From NCBI GenBank assembly GCA_963204785.1, contig CAUJHG010000021.1, positions 35,215-99,214 of the forward strand: DNA of 64,000 nucleotides, written 5' to 3'. The translations under genes were made by a program, and so were the position numbers. The notes beneath the pieces were generated by a model. That model saw only the letters and a program-made list of their open reading frames with translations. It ran no database searches and was not told the origin of the DNA. The DNA comes from Pseudomonadota bacterium (lineage in GTDB: Bacteria > Pseudomonadota > Gammaproteobacteria > Burkholderiales > Burkholderiaceae_E). Below, in pieces: positions 15,559 to 24,061 of the stretch. Each line of letters starts with the position of its first letter. Within the stretch, counting starts at the first letter, position 1.

Positions 15559-17454
15559 TTGCTGAGAAGACTTCAGGCCCTCGGGCAGTGGGTGTTCCTC
15601 CGTTTCGAGGCGGTGGGCAACAAGGTGTTCGGCGACAGGCTGAACCCCATGTACTACCTCGGCACGATCAGTTACTGGATGTTCTGGATCGTCGTGGTCA
15701 GCGGCCTGTACGTCTACGCCTTCTACGACACCGGCGTGGGCAAGACCTACACCTCGATGGAGCGGATCACCCACGGCCAGTGGTTCGCGGGCGGGATCAT
15801 GCGCAGCGTGCACCGCTATGCGTCGGACGCGATGGTGCTCACGATGCTGCTGCACATGGTGCGCCACTTCGTCTTCGACCGCTATCGCAGCTTCCGTGCG
15901 TTCTCCTGGGTGTCGGGCGTCGTGGTGCTCTGGCTGGTCTATGCCTCGGGCGTCAACGGCTTCATGCTGCCCTGGGACAAGCTCGCGCAGTTCGTCGTGG
16001 TCGCCACCACCGAGTGGATGGACGCGCTGCCGGTCTTCAACGGCATCCTCACGCGCAACTTCATCACTCCGGAGGCGGTCACCGACCGTCTGTTCTCGCT
16101 GCTGTCCTTCCTGCACATCGGCATCCCGCTGGTGGTGCTGCTGGCGCTGTGGATCCACACGCAGCGGGTGCCGCGCGCGGCCCTGGTGCCGCCGCGCCGA
16201 CTGGCGATCGGCCTGGTGCTGATGCTGCTCGCGATGGCGCTGGTCAAGCCGATCGTCAGCGGGCCCGAGGCGGACTTCGGAACCGTCCCCCAGACCATCT
16301 CCTTCGACTGGTTCTACCTGACCGTCTACCCGCTGATCTACGCCTGGGATCCGCTGAAGCTGTGGATCGCGGTGGGTGCCGCGACGCTGTTCCTGATGGC
16401 CCTGCCGTGGCTGCCGCCCAAGCGCATCGGCAAGGGCGCGCCGATGACGATGACCGTGCACCCGGGGCGGGTGAACGCACCGGTGCGCGCCGGTGAGACC
16501 CTGCTCGACGCCGGCCTGCGCGCGGGCATCCCCCTGCCCTACGAGTGCCGCTCCGGCGGATGCGGCGTGTGCAAGGCGACGATGATCGGCGGCGAGGTCG
16601 AGATGACCGGCTACCAGACCAGCGCCCTCTCCGAGGACGAGCGCCGCGCCGGCCGCATCCTGACCTGCTGCGCCTGCGCGCTGACCGACGTCGAGTTCGA
16701 GTACGAGGAGGACGCGGCCAGACGCGGCACCGAGATCCACGAGTACGAATCGCGCATCGAACGCCTCGAACCGCTCGGCCACGACGTGATGCTGCTCGCG
16801 CTGCGGCTGCCCGAGGGGCAGCGGATCACCTTCGAGGCCGGCCAGTACATCAACATCATCCTGGACGACGGCGCCCGGCGCAGCTATTCGTTCACCGGGC
16901 CCTCCGGAAGCACCGACCTGGTCGAGCTGCAGATCCGGCTGGCCGAGGGCGGCCGCTTCACCACTGCGCTCTTCCAGACGATGAAGCCCGGCGACCTGGT
17001 TCGTTTCGAAGGGCCGATCGGCAGCTTCACGCTGCACGAGCCCAGCGACAAGCCGCTGATCTTCGTTGCCGGTGCGACCGGTTTCGCGCCGGTGAAGAGC
17101 CTGCTCGAGCAGGCCTTCGTCCTCGGGATCCGGCGGCCCCTCCAACTGTACTGGGGCGTGCGCTCGCGCCGCGACCTGTACATGGCGGAGCTGCCCGAGC
17201 GCTGGGCGCGCGAGCACCCGAACTTCAAGTTCGTTCCGGTGCTCTCGGAGCCGGCGCCCGAGGATCACTGGCAGGGTCGGGTGGGGCTGGTCCACGAGGC
17301 CATCCTCGCCGACCATCCGGACCTCTCCGGCTACGCGGTCTATGCCTGCGGCTCGGTGCGCATGGTGGAAAACGCGCGCCCCGCCTTCGTGGCGCAGGGT
17401 CTTTCCGAGGACGCCTGCTATTCCGACGCCTTCGTTCCGGCCGGGCGCGGCTGA
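15559..17454 (+). CDS. Cytochrome b - [2Fe-2S] ferredoxin - FAD/NAD(P)H reductase fusion protein
   Basis: This 631-residue protein is a complete electron-transfer chain in one polypeptide. Residues 1-285 form a cytochrome b/b6 N-terminal domain with bis-His heme pairs His85/His99 and His186/His200. Residues 297-382 are a plant-type [2Fe-2S] ferredoxin with C330-x4-C335-x2-C338 and a fourth Cys at 370 or 371. Residues 393-631 form a ferredoxin-reductase module with RSYSFT for FAD, GATGFAP and YACGS for NAD(P)H, and an aromatic-rich C-terminus. Electrons could run from NAD(P)H to quinone or to a periplasmic acceptor, or in reverse. The TTG start is chosen because GGAGAG lies six bases upstream and the cytochrome domain starts here; an ATG at residue 31 would truncate it. 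It is cotranscribed with ctaA. Confidence 0.87.
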   Translation: MLRRLQALGQWVFLRFEAVGNKVFGDRLNPMYYLGTISYWMFWIVVVSGLYVYAFYDTGVGKTYTSMERITHGQWFAGGIMRSVHRYASDAMVLTMLLHMVRHFVFDRYRSFRAFSWVSGVVVLWLVYASGVNGFMLPWDKLAQFVVVATTEWMDALPVFNGILTRNFITPEAVTDRLFSLLSFLHIGIPLVVLLALWIHTQRVPRAALVPPRRLAIGLVLMLLAMALVKPIVSGPEADFGTVPQTISFDWFYLTVYPLIYAWDPLKLWIAVGAATLFLMALPWLPPKRIGKGAPMTMTVHPGRVNAPVRAGETLLDAGLRAGIPLPYECRSGGCGVCKATMIGGEVEMTGYQTSALSEDERRAGRILTCCACALTDVEFEYEEDAARRGTEIHEYESRIERLEPLGHDVMLLALRLPEGQRITFEAGQYINIILDDGARRSYSFTGPSGSTDLVELQIRLAEGGRFTTALFQTMKPGDLVRFEGPIGSFTLHEPSDKPLIFVAGATGFAPVKSLLEQAFVLGIRRPLQLYWGVRSRRDLYMAELPERWAREHPNFKFVPVLSEPAPEDHWQGRVGLVHEAILADHPDLSGYAVYACGSVRMVENARPAFVAQGLSEDACYSDAFVPAGRG

Positions 17455-17486
17455 GCGGGTAGCTGCCAGACAGGCAGGCGAAGGGG

Positions 17487-17529
17487 AAACAAAAAGGCGA
17501 ACAACCTGCGGATCGGCAGGAGGTTCGCC
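17487..17529 (-). terminator. Rho-independent terminator of the minus-strand membrane protein gene
   Basis: On the minus strand GGCGAACC-TCCTGC pairs with GCAGG-TTGTTCGCC across a short loop (17529-17496), with two mismatches. It is followed directly by TTTTTGTTT (17495-17487). It lies about 70 bases after the stop at 17598. The hairpin could also stop the convergent plus-strand transcript ending at 17454, but there is no T-tract on that side. Confidence 0.8.
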
Positions 17530-17597
17530 CGAAAAACACCAGGAGGACGGTGTAGGCGAATCCTATCCGGCGCAAGCTCGGCAATCCTTGCCCGGGA

Positions 17598-18866
17598 TCA
17601 ACGAATCAGCCTGGTGCGCGCAAGCACCACCGCCTGGAAGCCGAGCAGCCCGAGGGCCCCTGCCACCCCCGCGACCGCTGCCACGCGGATCAGCCAGGAC
17701 TGCCCGGCAAGCAGGCCGGTCAGCAGCGCCATCACTGCGCTCAGGTGACCAAGCGCCACCAGCCAGGCCAGCGGCGCCGGCGCGAGGTCGCCGACGGTGA
17801 ACACGGGCCCGCCGGCCAGCTTCGCATGGACCGAGGCCAGGAAGGGAACGATCCGCAGCAGCATCGCCAGCACGAAGGAAATCAGCCAGCCCGGCACCAG
17901 CAGCGTCACGAGCACCGATCCCGACGCGGGAGCGACAAGGCCGGCAGCGAGGGCAGCCGCGAGGCCGACGCTCGCCAGCAGCCCCGCCCAGGCGGCCCGC
18001 ATCAGCATGCGGGTCCACGGGCCTTCGCTGCTGCGCCGGCGCGCCAGCGCCCGCAGCAGCAGGCCGACGTGCACGCCGGCAGGGATAAGCCCCAGCGCAG
18101 CGACAACCCCGACCCAGATGCGCGGTGCATCGGCGAGCAGCAGCACCGAGGCTGCGACGACCACCGTGCCGAGGCCGGCCAGCAGGCGGCGCTGCACCTG
18201 CTCGACCGGCCCCTTCGAGACCACGAACATGGGCACGAGCAGGTAGGAGAAGCCGGTGGCCAGCAGCCCGGCAAAGCCATACCCGGCCAGCACCAGGTGG
18301 GCCAGCGCGACGCTGCGCGGATCGTCGAGCCAGCCATTGTGCTGCTGCACCAGCAGCAGCGGACCGGTGATCGCGACGCCCGCGAGACAGCCGAGCGCGA
18401 TCCAGCCGTGCCAGGTCATCGCGCGCTGACGCCGCGCCCCGGCAAGCAGCGCGGCGAGCAGGCCTGCGTAGACTGCCAGCGCCGTGGCCGCGACGACCCC
18501 CGCCCACAGCGCGACGGCGGCCGCGCGCACGGCCATGGCTGCCACCAGCACCGCCACGCTCGGCACCATCAGCCACCACAGCGCGCGCCCCAGGCGGGGG
18601 GCGCGCACCGATTGCACCGTTGCCACCGGCAGCAACTGCATGCTCGCGCCGACCACGGTCATCGTGAGCACGCCCAGCGTCATCGCGTGCAGCGCGGCCA
18701 GCGTGGGGCCGAGTCCGCCCGAGAACGAGACAGGCGCAAGCCCCGGCCACAGCAGCAGCAGCCAGCCGGCAAGGTCGAAACCGGCTGCGGCCACGAAATA
18801 GCGGAAGGGAATGGACGCGGGCAGCAGGCGCGTGCGCCCCGCGTTGTCGGTCGGGAAGGCGAACAT
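17598..18866 (-). CDS. NnrS/oxidase-like polytopic membrane protein of unknown function
   Basis: This 422-residue protein has about 12 hydrophobic helices. Several helices carry His in positions typical of heme or metal proteins: ALHAMTLGVLTMTVVGAS near residue 60, WHGWIALG, AHLVLAGYGFAG, VHVGLLL and GHLSAVM. The LHAMTLG...MQLLPV pattern recalls NnrS and degenerate heme-copper oxidase subunit I-like proteins, but no exact family can be assigned and the HH pair of oxidases is absent. It follows the universal stress protein gene on the same strand and has a good terminator behind it. It may be a second NO- or redox-responsive heme membrane protein in this region. Confidence 0.7.
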   Translation of the reverse strand: MFAFPTDNAGRTRLLPASIPFRYFVAAAGFDLAGWLLLLWPGLAPVSFSGGLGPTLAALHAMTLGVLTMTVVGASMQLLPVATVQSVRAPRLGRALWWLMVPSVAVLVAAMAVRAAAVALWAGVVAATALAVYAGLLAALLAGARRQRAMTWHGWIALGCLAGVAITGPLLLVQQHNGWLDDPRSVALAHLVLAGYGFAGLLATGFSYLLVPMFVVSKGPVEQVQRRLLAGLGTVVVAASVLLLADAPRIWVGVVAALGLIPAGVHVGLLLRALARRRSSEGPWTRMLMRAAWAGLLASVGLAAALAAGLVAPASGSVLVTLLVPGWLISFVLAMLLRIVPFLASVHAKLAGGPVFTVGDLAPAPLAWLVALGHLSAVMALLTGLLAGQSWLIRVAAVAGVAGALGLLGFQAVVLARTRLIR

Positions 18867-18924
18867 TCTGCGCGATCAGGATGCGGGGCCGGGCACCGTC
18901 CCGACCGGTGAACCCCGCACGGTC

Positions 18925-19803
18925 TCAGGCGACGACCAGCACGTCGACCTTCAGTTGCTGCACCAGGTTCTGCACGACGCTGCCCAGGACCTGCTCCTGC
19001 CAGCGCGCACCCGCGTGCTTGCCCAGCACCACCACGTCGGGCTTCAGTTCGGCCACCGCCTTCTGGATGACCGGCACCGGATGCCCGTGCGCGATGAAGC
19101 GTGCCAGGCGTCGCCGGCTGCCCTCGAGCGCCTGCACCCGCAGCGCCTCCAGCCCGTCGGCGGCGGCCTGCGCCTCGGCGGCGATGTAGTTGCGGCGCGC
19201 CTCGGCCGACGCCCCGGTGAGCTCGAGGGTCGCCTCGTGTTCGCCACGGTAGGCGTGCAGCAGGGTCGCGGCCGCCTTGGGAAAGGTCGCCAGCCCGGTG
19301 CGCACCACGTGCAGCGAGCGCTCGGAGAGGTCGGTCGCGATCAGGATCCGACGGTAGGGAGCGTCGACCGCCTGGCGCACCATCAGCACCGGGAGCAGCG
19401 ACTGCCAGAGCACCTTGAGCGCCGTGCTGCCGACTGCCTGGGCGCGCAGCCCGCTCTCGCCACGCGTGCCCATCACGACCAGGTCGGCTTCCCGTGCATT
19501 TGCGAAGGCCGAGATCTCCTCGGCCGGGCGCCCCGGCAGCAGATGGCACTGCGGCCTGACGCGGAAGCGCCGGGCCGGCCCAGCGGCCTCCTGCGCCAGG
19601 CGCGCACGTTCATCCTCGATCGAAGGCTCGTTGCCGCCGCCGAAGAACTGCGAGAGCACTCCGCCACCCTGCGACCAGCGCCCGTGCGAGGGCGCGTGCA
19701 GCACGTGAAGCTGCGCCCCGCTGGCGCGCGCGAGCTGGGCCGCGCGCGCCAGCGCGAAGTGCGCCCATGCCGAGTAATCGGTGGCTGCAACGATCGTCTG
19801 CAT
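18925..19803 (-). CDS. Universal stress protein with two UspA domains
   Basis: This 292-residue cytosolic protein has two UspA domains. Domain 1 (1-145) begins TIVAATDYS and ends with VVMGTRGESGLRAQAVGSTA and PVLMV. Domain 2 (150-292) begins RILIATDLS and ends with VVLGKHAGARWQEQVLGSV and DVLVVA. The G-x2-G-x9-GS nucleotide loop is clear in domain 1 and degenerate in domain 2. Tandem Usp genes of this type are common in FNR/ANR regulons beside respiratory genes. It is upstream of the NnrS-like gene on the same strand, separated by 58 bases. A 15-base motif shared with the glgB upstream region lies nine bases before its ATG. Confidence 0.88.
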   Translation of the reverse strand: MQTIVAATDYSAWAHFALARAAQLARASGAQLHVLHAPSHGRWSQGGGVLSQFFGGGNEPSIEDERARLAQEAAGPARRFRVRPQCHLLPGRPAEEISAFANAREADLVVMGTRGESGLRAQAVGSTALKVLWQSLLPVLMVRQAVDAPYRRILIATDLSERSLHVVRTGLATFPKAAATLLHAYRGEHEATLELTGASAEARRNYIAAEAQAAADGLEALRVQALEGSRRRLARFIAHGHPVPVIQKAVAELKPDVVVLGKHAGARWQEQVLGSVVQNLVQQLKVDVLVVA

Positions 19804-19812
19804 CCTTCCCCC

Positions 19813-19827
19813 TGCGGTGTCCGGACC
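19813..19827. repeat. 15-base motif TGCGGTGTCCGGACC, copy 1 (upstream of usp)
   Basis: The identical 15-mer also occurs at 21873-21887. Here it ends nine bases before the start codon of the minus-strand usp gene, in the leader, and it contains the palindrome GTCCGGAC. Beyond this motif, the 19804-19954 gap holds only a small GC-rich hairpin, GGCGCT-GCC-AGCGCC near 19860. Confidence 0.5.
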
Positions 19828-19954
19828 GTCGGTGTGACGGCCCCTGCTCCGGCATTGTAGGCGCTGCCAGCGCCGGAGCGGGCCGAGACGAGCCCAGGTC
19901 TGCCCGAGCGCCGCGTGCTCACCGACCGCCGCGCATCCGCGGACGGCGCTGCGC

Positions 19955-21862
19955 TCACCGGCGCCCGCGCAGCCAGAGCACCGAAAGCGGCGGCAGCGTC
20001 AGTCGCGCCGACCACGGGCGCCCGTGCGAGGGCTCACGGAGCGCATCCACTCCGCCGAAGTTGCCCCAGCCTGAGCCCCCGTAGACAGGGGCATCGCTGT
20101 TGAGGATCTCCTCCCAGCGTCCGCCGTGCGGCAGCCCGAGCCGGTAGTCGGTGCGGGGCACCGGAGTGAAGTTGCACACTGCCAGCACCCAGGGCGCGCG
20201 CGCATCGGCCGGCTTGCGAAGGAAGGCGATGACGCTCGCATCGGCATCGGCGCAGTCGACCCACTCGAAACCCGCCGGATCGAAGTCGACCTGGTGCAGC
20301 GCCGGCTCCTCGCGGTAGACGCGGTTCAAGTCGGCCACCCAGCGGCGCAGGCCGGCGTGGCCCGGGTCGTCGAGCAGGCCCCACTCGAGCTCGGCCTCGT
20401 GCGCCCACTCGCTGCGCTGGCCGAACTCGCCGCCCATGAAGAGCAGCTTCTTGCCGGGATGGGCCCACATGTAGCCGTAGAGCGCGCGCAGGTTGGCAAG
20501 CCTGCGCCAGGCATCGCCGGACATCTTGCCCAGCAGCGAGCCCTTGCCGTGCACCACCTCGTCGTGCGAGAGGGGCAGCAGGAAGTTCTCGTTGAACGCA
20601 TACCACAGCGAAAAGGTCAGCCGGCCGTGGTGATAGCGCCTGAACACCGGATCCTCGCGCATGTAGGCGAGCGAATCGTGCATCCAGCCCATGTTCCACT
20701 TGAGCCCGAAGCCCAGGCCGCCAAGGTGTACCGGGCGCGAGACCATCGGCCAGGCGGTGGATTCCTCGGCGATCGTCATCACGTCGGGGTGCTCGCGGTA
20801 GACCAGCGTGTTCAGCAGCCGCAGGAAGGCCACTGCCTCGAGGTTCTCGTGACCGCCGTGCCGGTTGGGCACCCACTCGCCAGGCTGGCGCGCGTAGTCC
20901 AGGTACAGCATCGAGGCGACCGCATCGACGCGCAGCCCGTCGACGTGATAGCGGTCCAGCCAGAACATCGCCGACGACAGCAGGAAGGCCGCCACCTCGT
21001 GCCTGCCGTAGTTGAAGATCGACGAGCTCCACTCGGGGTGGAAGCCCTGGCGCGGATCGGCGTGCTCGTAGAGGTGGGTGCCGTCGAAGACGGCCAGCCC
21101 GTGCCCGTCGGTCGGGAAGTGCGAGGGCACCCAGTCGAGCAGCACACCGATTCCATGCCGGTGCAGGTGATCGACCAGGTACATCAGGTCCTCGGGGCTG
21201 CCATAGCGCGCGGTCGGCGCGAAGTAGCCGGTGGTCTGGTAGCCCCAGGAGCCGTAGAACGGATGCTCGGTGACCGGAAGCAGCTCCACGTGCGTGAAGC
21301 CCGCGTCCTTCACGTAGTCCGCAAGCGCGTGGGCGATCTCGCGGTAGCCGAGGAAGCGGCCGTCGGCGTCGCGCCGCCACGAGCCCAGGTGCACCTCGTA
21401 GATCGACACTGGCGCATCGAGCCCGTTGCGTGCGGCCCGCGTCGCCATCCACTCGGCGTCGCTCCACTCGAAGTCGAACGCATGCACCACTGACGCGGTG
21501 CGCGGGGGCTCCTCGCTGCGAAAGGCGAAGGGGTCGGCCTTGTCCGGGACGGTGCTGCCGTCGGCGGCGACGATCCGGTACTTGTAGGCGTGTCCGGTGC
21601 GTGCGCCAGCCGCCCTCGCCTCCCAGATTCCCGAGCCGTCCGGGCGCGGCGACATCGGGTCCGCGTCGGCCGACCAGCCGTTCCAGTCGCCGACCACCGA
21701 CACCCGGATGGCGTTCGGCGCCCACACGGCGAAGTGCGCGCCAGCGCCTGCGCGATCGGCCTGGCAGCCGAGACGCTCGTGGAGCCGCGCGTGCGTGCCC
21801 TCGCGGAACAGGTAGACGTCGTGGTCGGTGAGTGCGCCCTGCTGGGCAGTGTCCGTCGGCAT
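19955..21862 (-). CDS. glgB: 1,4-alpha-glucan branching enzyme
   Basis: This 635-residue GH13 enzyme cuts alpha-1,4 glucan chains and re-attaches them by alpha-1,6 bonds during glycogen synthesis. It has an N-terminal CBM48 domain (about 40-130, with VVGDWNGW), the catalytic barrel with EVHLGSW and [11 protein letters not shown], the nucleophile Asp313 in [10 protein letters not shown], the acid/base Glu366 in IAEEST and the [10 protein letters not shown] loop. The C-terminal beta domain ends with LSVLWLRG. The N-terminus is short compared with E. coli GlgB (no second N domain). No other glycogen gene is in the window, so it stands apart from a classical glg operon. Confidence 0.95.
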   Translation of the reverse strand: MPTDTAQQGALTDHDVYLFREGTHARLHERLGCQADRAGAGAHFAVWAPNAIRVSVVGDWNGWSADADPMSPRPDGSGIWEARAAGARTGHAYKYRIVAADGSTVPDKADPFAFRSEEPPRTASVVHAFDFEWSDAEWMATRAARNGLDAPVSIYEVHLGSWRRDADGRFLGYREIAHALADYVKDAGFTHVELLPVTEHPFYGSWGYQTTGYFAPTARYGSPEDLMYLVDHLHRHGIGVLLDWVPSHFPTDGHGLAVFDGTHLYEHADPRQGFHPEWSSSIFNYGRHEVAAFLLSSAMFWLDRYHVDGLRVDAVASMLYLDYARQPGEWVPNRHGGHENLEAVAFLRLLNTLVYREHPDVMTIAEESTAWPMVSRPVHLGGLGFGLKWNMGWMHDSLAYMREDPVFRRYHHGRLTFSLWYAFNENFLLPLSHDEVVHGKGSLLGKMSGDAWRRLANLRALYGYMWAHPGKKLLFMGGEFGQRSEWAHEAELEWGLLDDPGHAGLRRWVADLNRVYREEPALHQVDFDPAGFEWVDCADADASVIAFLRKPADARAPWVLAVCNFTPVPRTDYRLGLPHGGRWEEILNSDAPVYGGSGWGNFGGVDALREPSHGRPWSARLTLPPLSVLWLRGRR

Positions 21863-21872
21863 CCAGGGGCCT

Positions 21873-21887
21873 TGCGGTGTCCGGACC
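21873..21887. repeat. 15-base motif TGCGGTGTCCGGACC, copy 2 (upstream of glgB)
   Basis: This is the second exact copy of the motif at 19813-19827. It lies ten bases before the glgB start codon, in the same orientation and almost the same position as the first copy. It is either a shared regulatory element or a small dispersed repeat. Confidence 0.5.
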
Positions 21888-21947
21888 CGAAGAATGCCCG
21901 AGCGGCCCGGGCGCGTCGACCGTGCGCCGGCAGATGGCGGCGCAGAC

Positions 21948-22259
21948 TCAGCCCACCGTGACTTCGTCGCTGCGGCTGGCGCCCTTGCTGTCCACCCAGG
22001 AGATCGCGACCTTGTCGCCGGCCTTCGCCCCCGCGATCCGGAAGCGCAGGAAAGGATTCCTCGAGATCGCGGGCCCCCAGTAGGCGATCAGCACCACCTT
22101 TCCATTGAGCGACGCAGTCACCTCGGTGATGTGCCAGGCCGGGATCGGCCTGCCGTTGGCGTCCTTGCGCTGCCCCGACTCCATCTCGTGGGCCATGAGC
22201 GCCCGCACCTCGACGACGCCATCCCTGGCGGTGGCGCGGATCCTGGACGCTTCGGTCAT
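21948..22259 (-). CDS. soxZ: Sulfur carrier complex protein SoxZ
   Basis: This 103-residue protein matches SoxZ in length and sequence. Visible features are [15 protein letters not shown] near the N-terminus, [12 protein letters not shown] and [16 protein letters not shown]. SoxZ forms a heterodimer with SoxY, and the SoxYZ carrier holds sulfur intermediates during periplasmic thiosulfate oxidation. It has no signal peptide and is exported with SoxY. It lies 51 bases downstream of soxY in the same operon. The remaining sox genes (soxXA, soxB, soxCD) are not in the window. Confidence 0.92.
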   Translation of the reverse strand: MTEASRIRATARDGVVEVRALMAHEMESGQRKDANGRPIPAWHITEVTASLNGKVVLIAYWGPAISRNPFLRFRIAGAKAGDKVAISWVDSKGASRSDEVTVG

Positions 22260-22310
22260 TTCACCGGGGCTCCGGGCGCGCTGCGCGCCGACGGGCGTGG
22301 CAGCAGACGA

Positions 22311-22787
22311 TCAGCCACCGCAGCCTCCGAGCGTCACCTTGACCTGCTTCCTCGCCATGTAGTGGCGCCCGCCCGCGCGGACGATCGCCACGACATCGGA
22401 GCTCTCGCTCATCTTCACCCGCATGCCGATCTCGGGCTGCGCACCCTCGAGGAGCCGATAGACGGCGGCCAGCGCATTCGGGTTCCTGTCGACCAGCAGC
22501 GCGATGGAATCGGTGCCCGGGATCGCGCTGCGGATGGAGACCGGCACCACCGCGCCGTCCTCGGCGATCTCGGGCGCAGTGATCAGCACGTCCTTCGATT
22601 CGGTCGGCGCAAGGGCGCCGAGCGCCTTCAGCGCCTCGCCAATGGTCCTGGCGCCGAAGGCGGCGCGATCGAAGGCCTGCGCCGCCTGCGCATGCGCGCC
22701 CCCGGGAAGCAGCCCGATCGCGAGCAGCGCGGCCTGCAGTCCGAGGCCGCCCAGGGCCTCGAGCGACTGACGGCGCGAGAGCGTCAT
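22311..22787 (-). CDS. soxY: Sulfur carrier complex protein SoxY
   Basis: This 158-residue protein begins with a twin-arginine signal (SRRQSLE at residues 4-10, hydrophobic stretch to about 33, cleavage near AHA). It ends with the SoxY swinging arm GGCGG, whose Cys156 carries the covalently bound sulfur substrate in the periplasm. The core has the SoxY pattern LITAPEIAEDGAVVPVSI. It follows the DUF2863 gene by nine bases and precedes soxZ, so all three are probably one transcript. Presence of SoxYZ alone could serve a partial Sox pathway encoded elsewhere or another sulfur-transfer role. Confidence 0.94.
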   Translation of the reverse strand: MTLSRRQSLEALGGLGLQAALLAIGLLPGGAHAQAAQAFDRAAFGARTIGEALKALGALAPTESKDVLITAPEIAEDGAVVPVSIRSAIPGTDSIALLVDRNPNALAAVYRLLEGAQPEIGMRVKMSESSDVVAIVRAGGRHYMARKQVKVTLGGCGG

Positions 22788-22796
22788 CGGCGCGCG

Positions 22797-24002
22797 TCAG
22801 TGGAAGTGCGAAGCCTCGGGTTCGAGGTCGTCGGGCATCTCGGCATGGACGATCTCGCCCTTCATGTCCGGATACAGCGGCGCCCCGCAGTCCTCGCAGA
22901 ACTCGGGCTCGTTGAGCTCGGGCCAGACGCGGATCTCGGTGATGCCGGCATCGCGCAGCGTGTCGCGCACCAGTTCCAGCGGCGAGGGCTCGTCGGTCTC
23001 GGACTCGGCCCCCAGCAACGGCCACACGACCCCCTGGACCACCTCGTCGGAGCCTTCGACGCTCAGCCCGATCCGGTACTCGTCGACGCGCTCGTCGCCG
23101 AAGGCCGACACTGCGGCGCTCAGCTGCGAGGCGTCCACCGCCATCGCGTGGACCAGGAAGTGGACCGCCGCACGCACTGCATACGGGCGCACCCGGCGAT
23201 CGGACTCGCGCAGGTTGATGTGGTAGGCGTCGGGCAGCAGGCACTCGAAGCCGCAGCCCGGCAACAGGGGCTCCAGGTTGGGCCGCGCCTGGGCGATCCA
23301 CTGCTCCAGGCACTGGACACGGCTGGCGTGGTCGCCGGCGTCGAGTTCCTGCCACCGGAAGAAGGCCTGCCCGCGCGGCACCGCGACGACCCCGAGCAGG
23401 TAGCGGGTGTCGGCAAGCATCTCGGCGGTGTCGGGAAGCGTGCGCCCCTCGCGACGCGCCGGCTGGCCGGCGACGGCAAGCGCGCCCAGCCGCCGCGTGG
23501 CCTTGCGCAGCTCGGAGAAGTCGCGCGGCAACTGGTCGACGCTGTACAGGACGGGAGCCAGGCACAGGCGCGCATCGCGCGCGAGCACGTGCGCCTGCCA
23601 GTGCGCCGACAGTGCCGCTGCCGCCTCGGCCGGCAGCGCTCCGGAGGGGATGCGAAAGCGGGTCCAGGCCACCAGCGGCGCGGACACCAGCAGGCAGTCC
23701 CAGGCACGTCCGTCGACCTCGATCCCGAGCGACTCGGAGGCGTCCTCGACTGCCTCGATCAGCGCACCGTAGGCCTCGCCGTCGGTCTGGTTCAGCCTGT
23801 CGAGCGCGTCGTAGACCGCCTGCGGGTTGACGCCTTCGAGCAGCCTGGAGAGCCGCTCGGCCAGCGCGGCCTCCCAGTAGCGGTCCTCGCTGCGGCTGCC
23901 GGAGTTCGCCAGCCCGAGCGCCGCCGCCACCAGGCGCTCCGCATCCGGAGAGAGGTGGGACTTTCTTTCGCGCAGGCTGCGCGCGTGGCGGGGTTCTTTC
24001 AT
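22797..24002 (-). CDS. DUF2863 family protein
   Basis: This 401-residue protein has the start pattern of DUF2863, a family nearly confined to Burkholderiales and of unknown function (LSPDAERLVAAALGLANSGSRSEDRYWE). It is soluble, without signal peptide. The C-terminal part carries two Cys in EFCEDCGAPLYPDM, a possible zinc or redox pair, and ends with MPDDLEPEASHFH. The ATG start was preferred over an upstream TTG. The soxY gene follows after nine bases, which is of interest because a link between this family and sulfur metabolism is not established. Confidence 0.82.
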   Translation of the reverse strand: MKEPRHARSLRERKSHLSPDAERLVAAALGLANSGSRSEDRYWEAALAERLSRLLEGVNPQAVYDALDRLNQTDGEAYGALIEAVEDASESLGIEVDGRAWDCLLVSAPLVAWTRFRIPSGALPAEAAAALSAHWQAHVLARDARLCLAPVLYSVDQLPRDFSELRKATRRLGALAVAGQPARREGRTLPDTAEMLADTRYLLGVVAVPRGQAFFRWQELDAGDHASRVQCLEQWIAQARPNLEPLLPGCGFECLLPDAYHINLRESDRRVRPYAVRAAVHFLVHAMAVDASQLSAAVSAFGDERVDEYRIGLSVEGSDEVVQGVVWPLLGAESETDEPSPLELVRDTLRDAGITEIRVWPELNEPEFCEDCGAPLYPDMKGEIVHAEMPDDLEPEASHFH

Positions 24003-24061
24003 CGGGGGAGACGGCGCTGCAAGCGACAAGCGGGGGAACCTTGCATTTTATCCCAGTTCCT

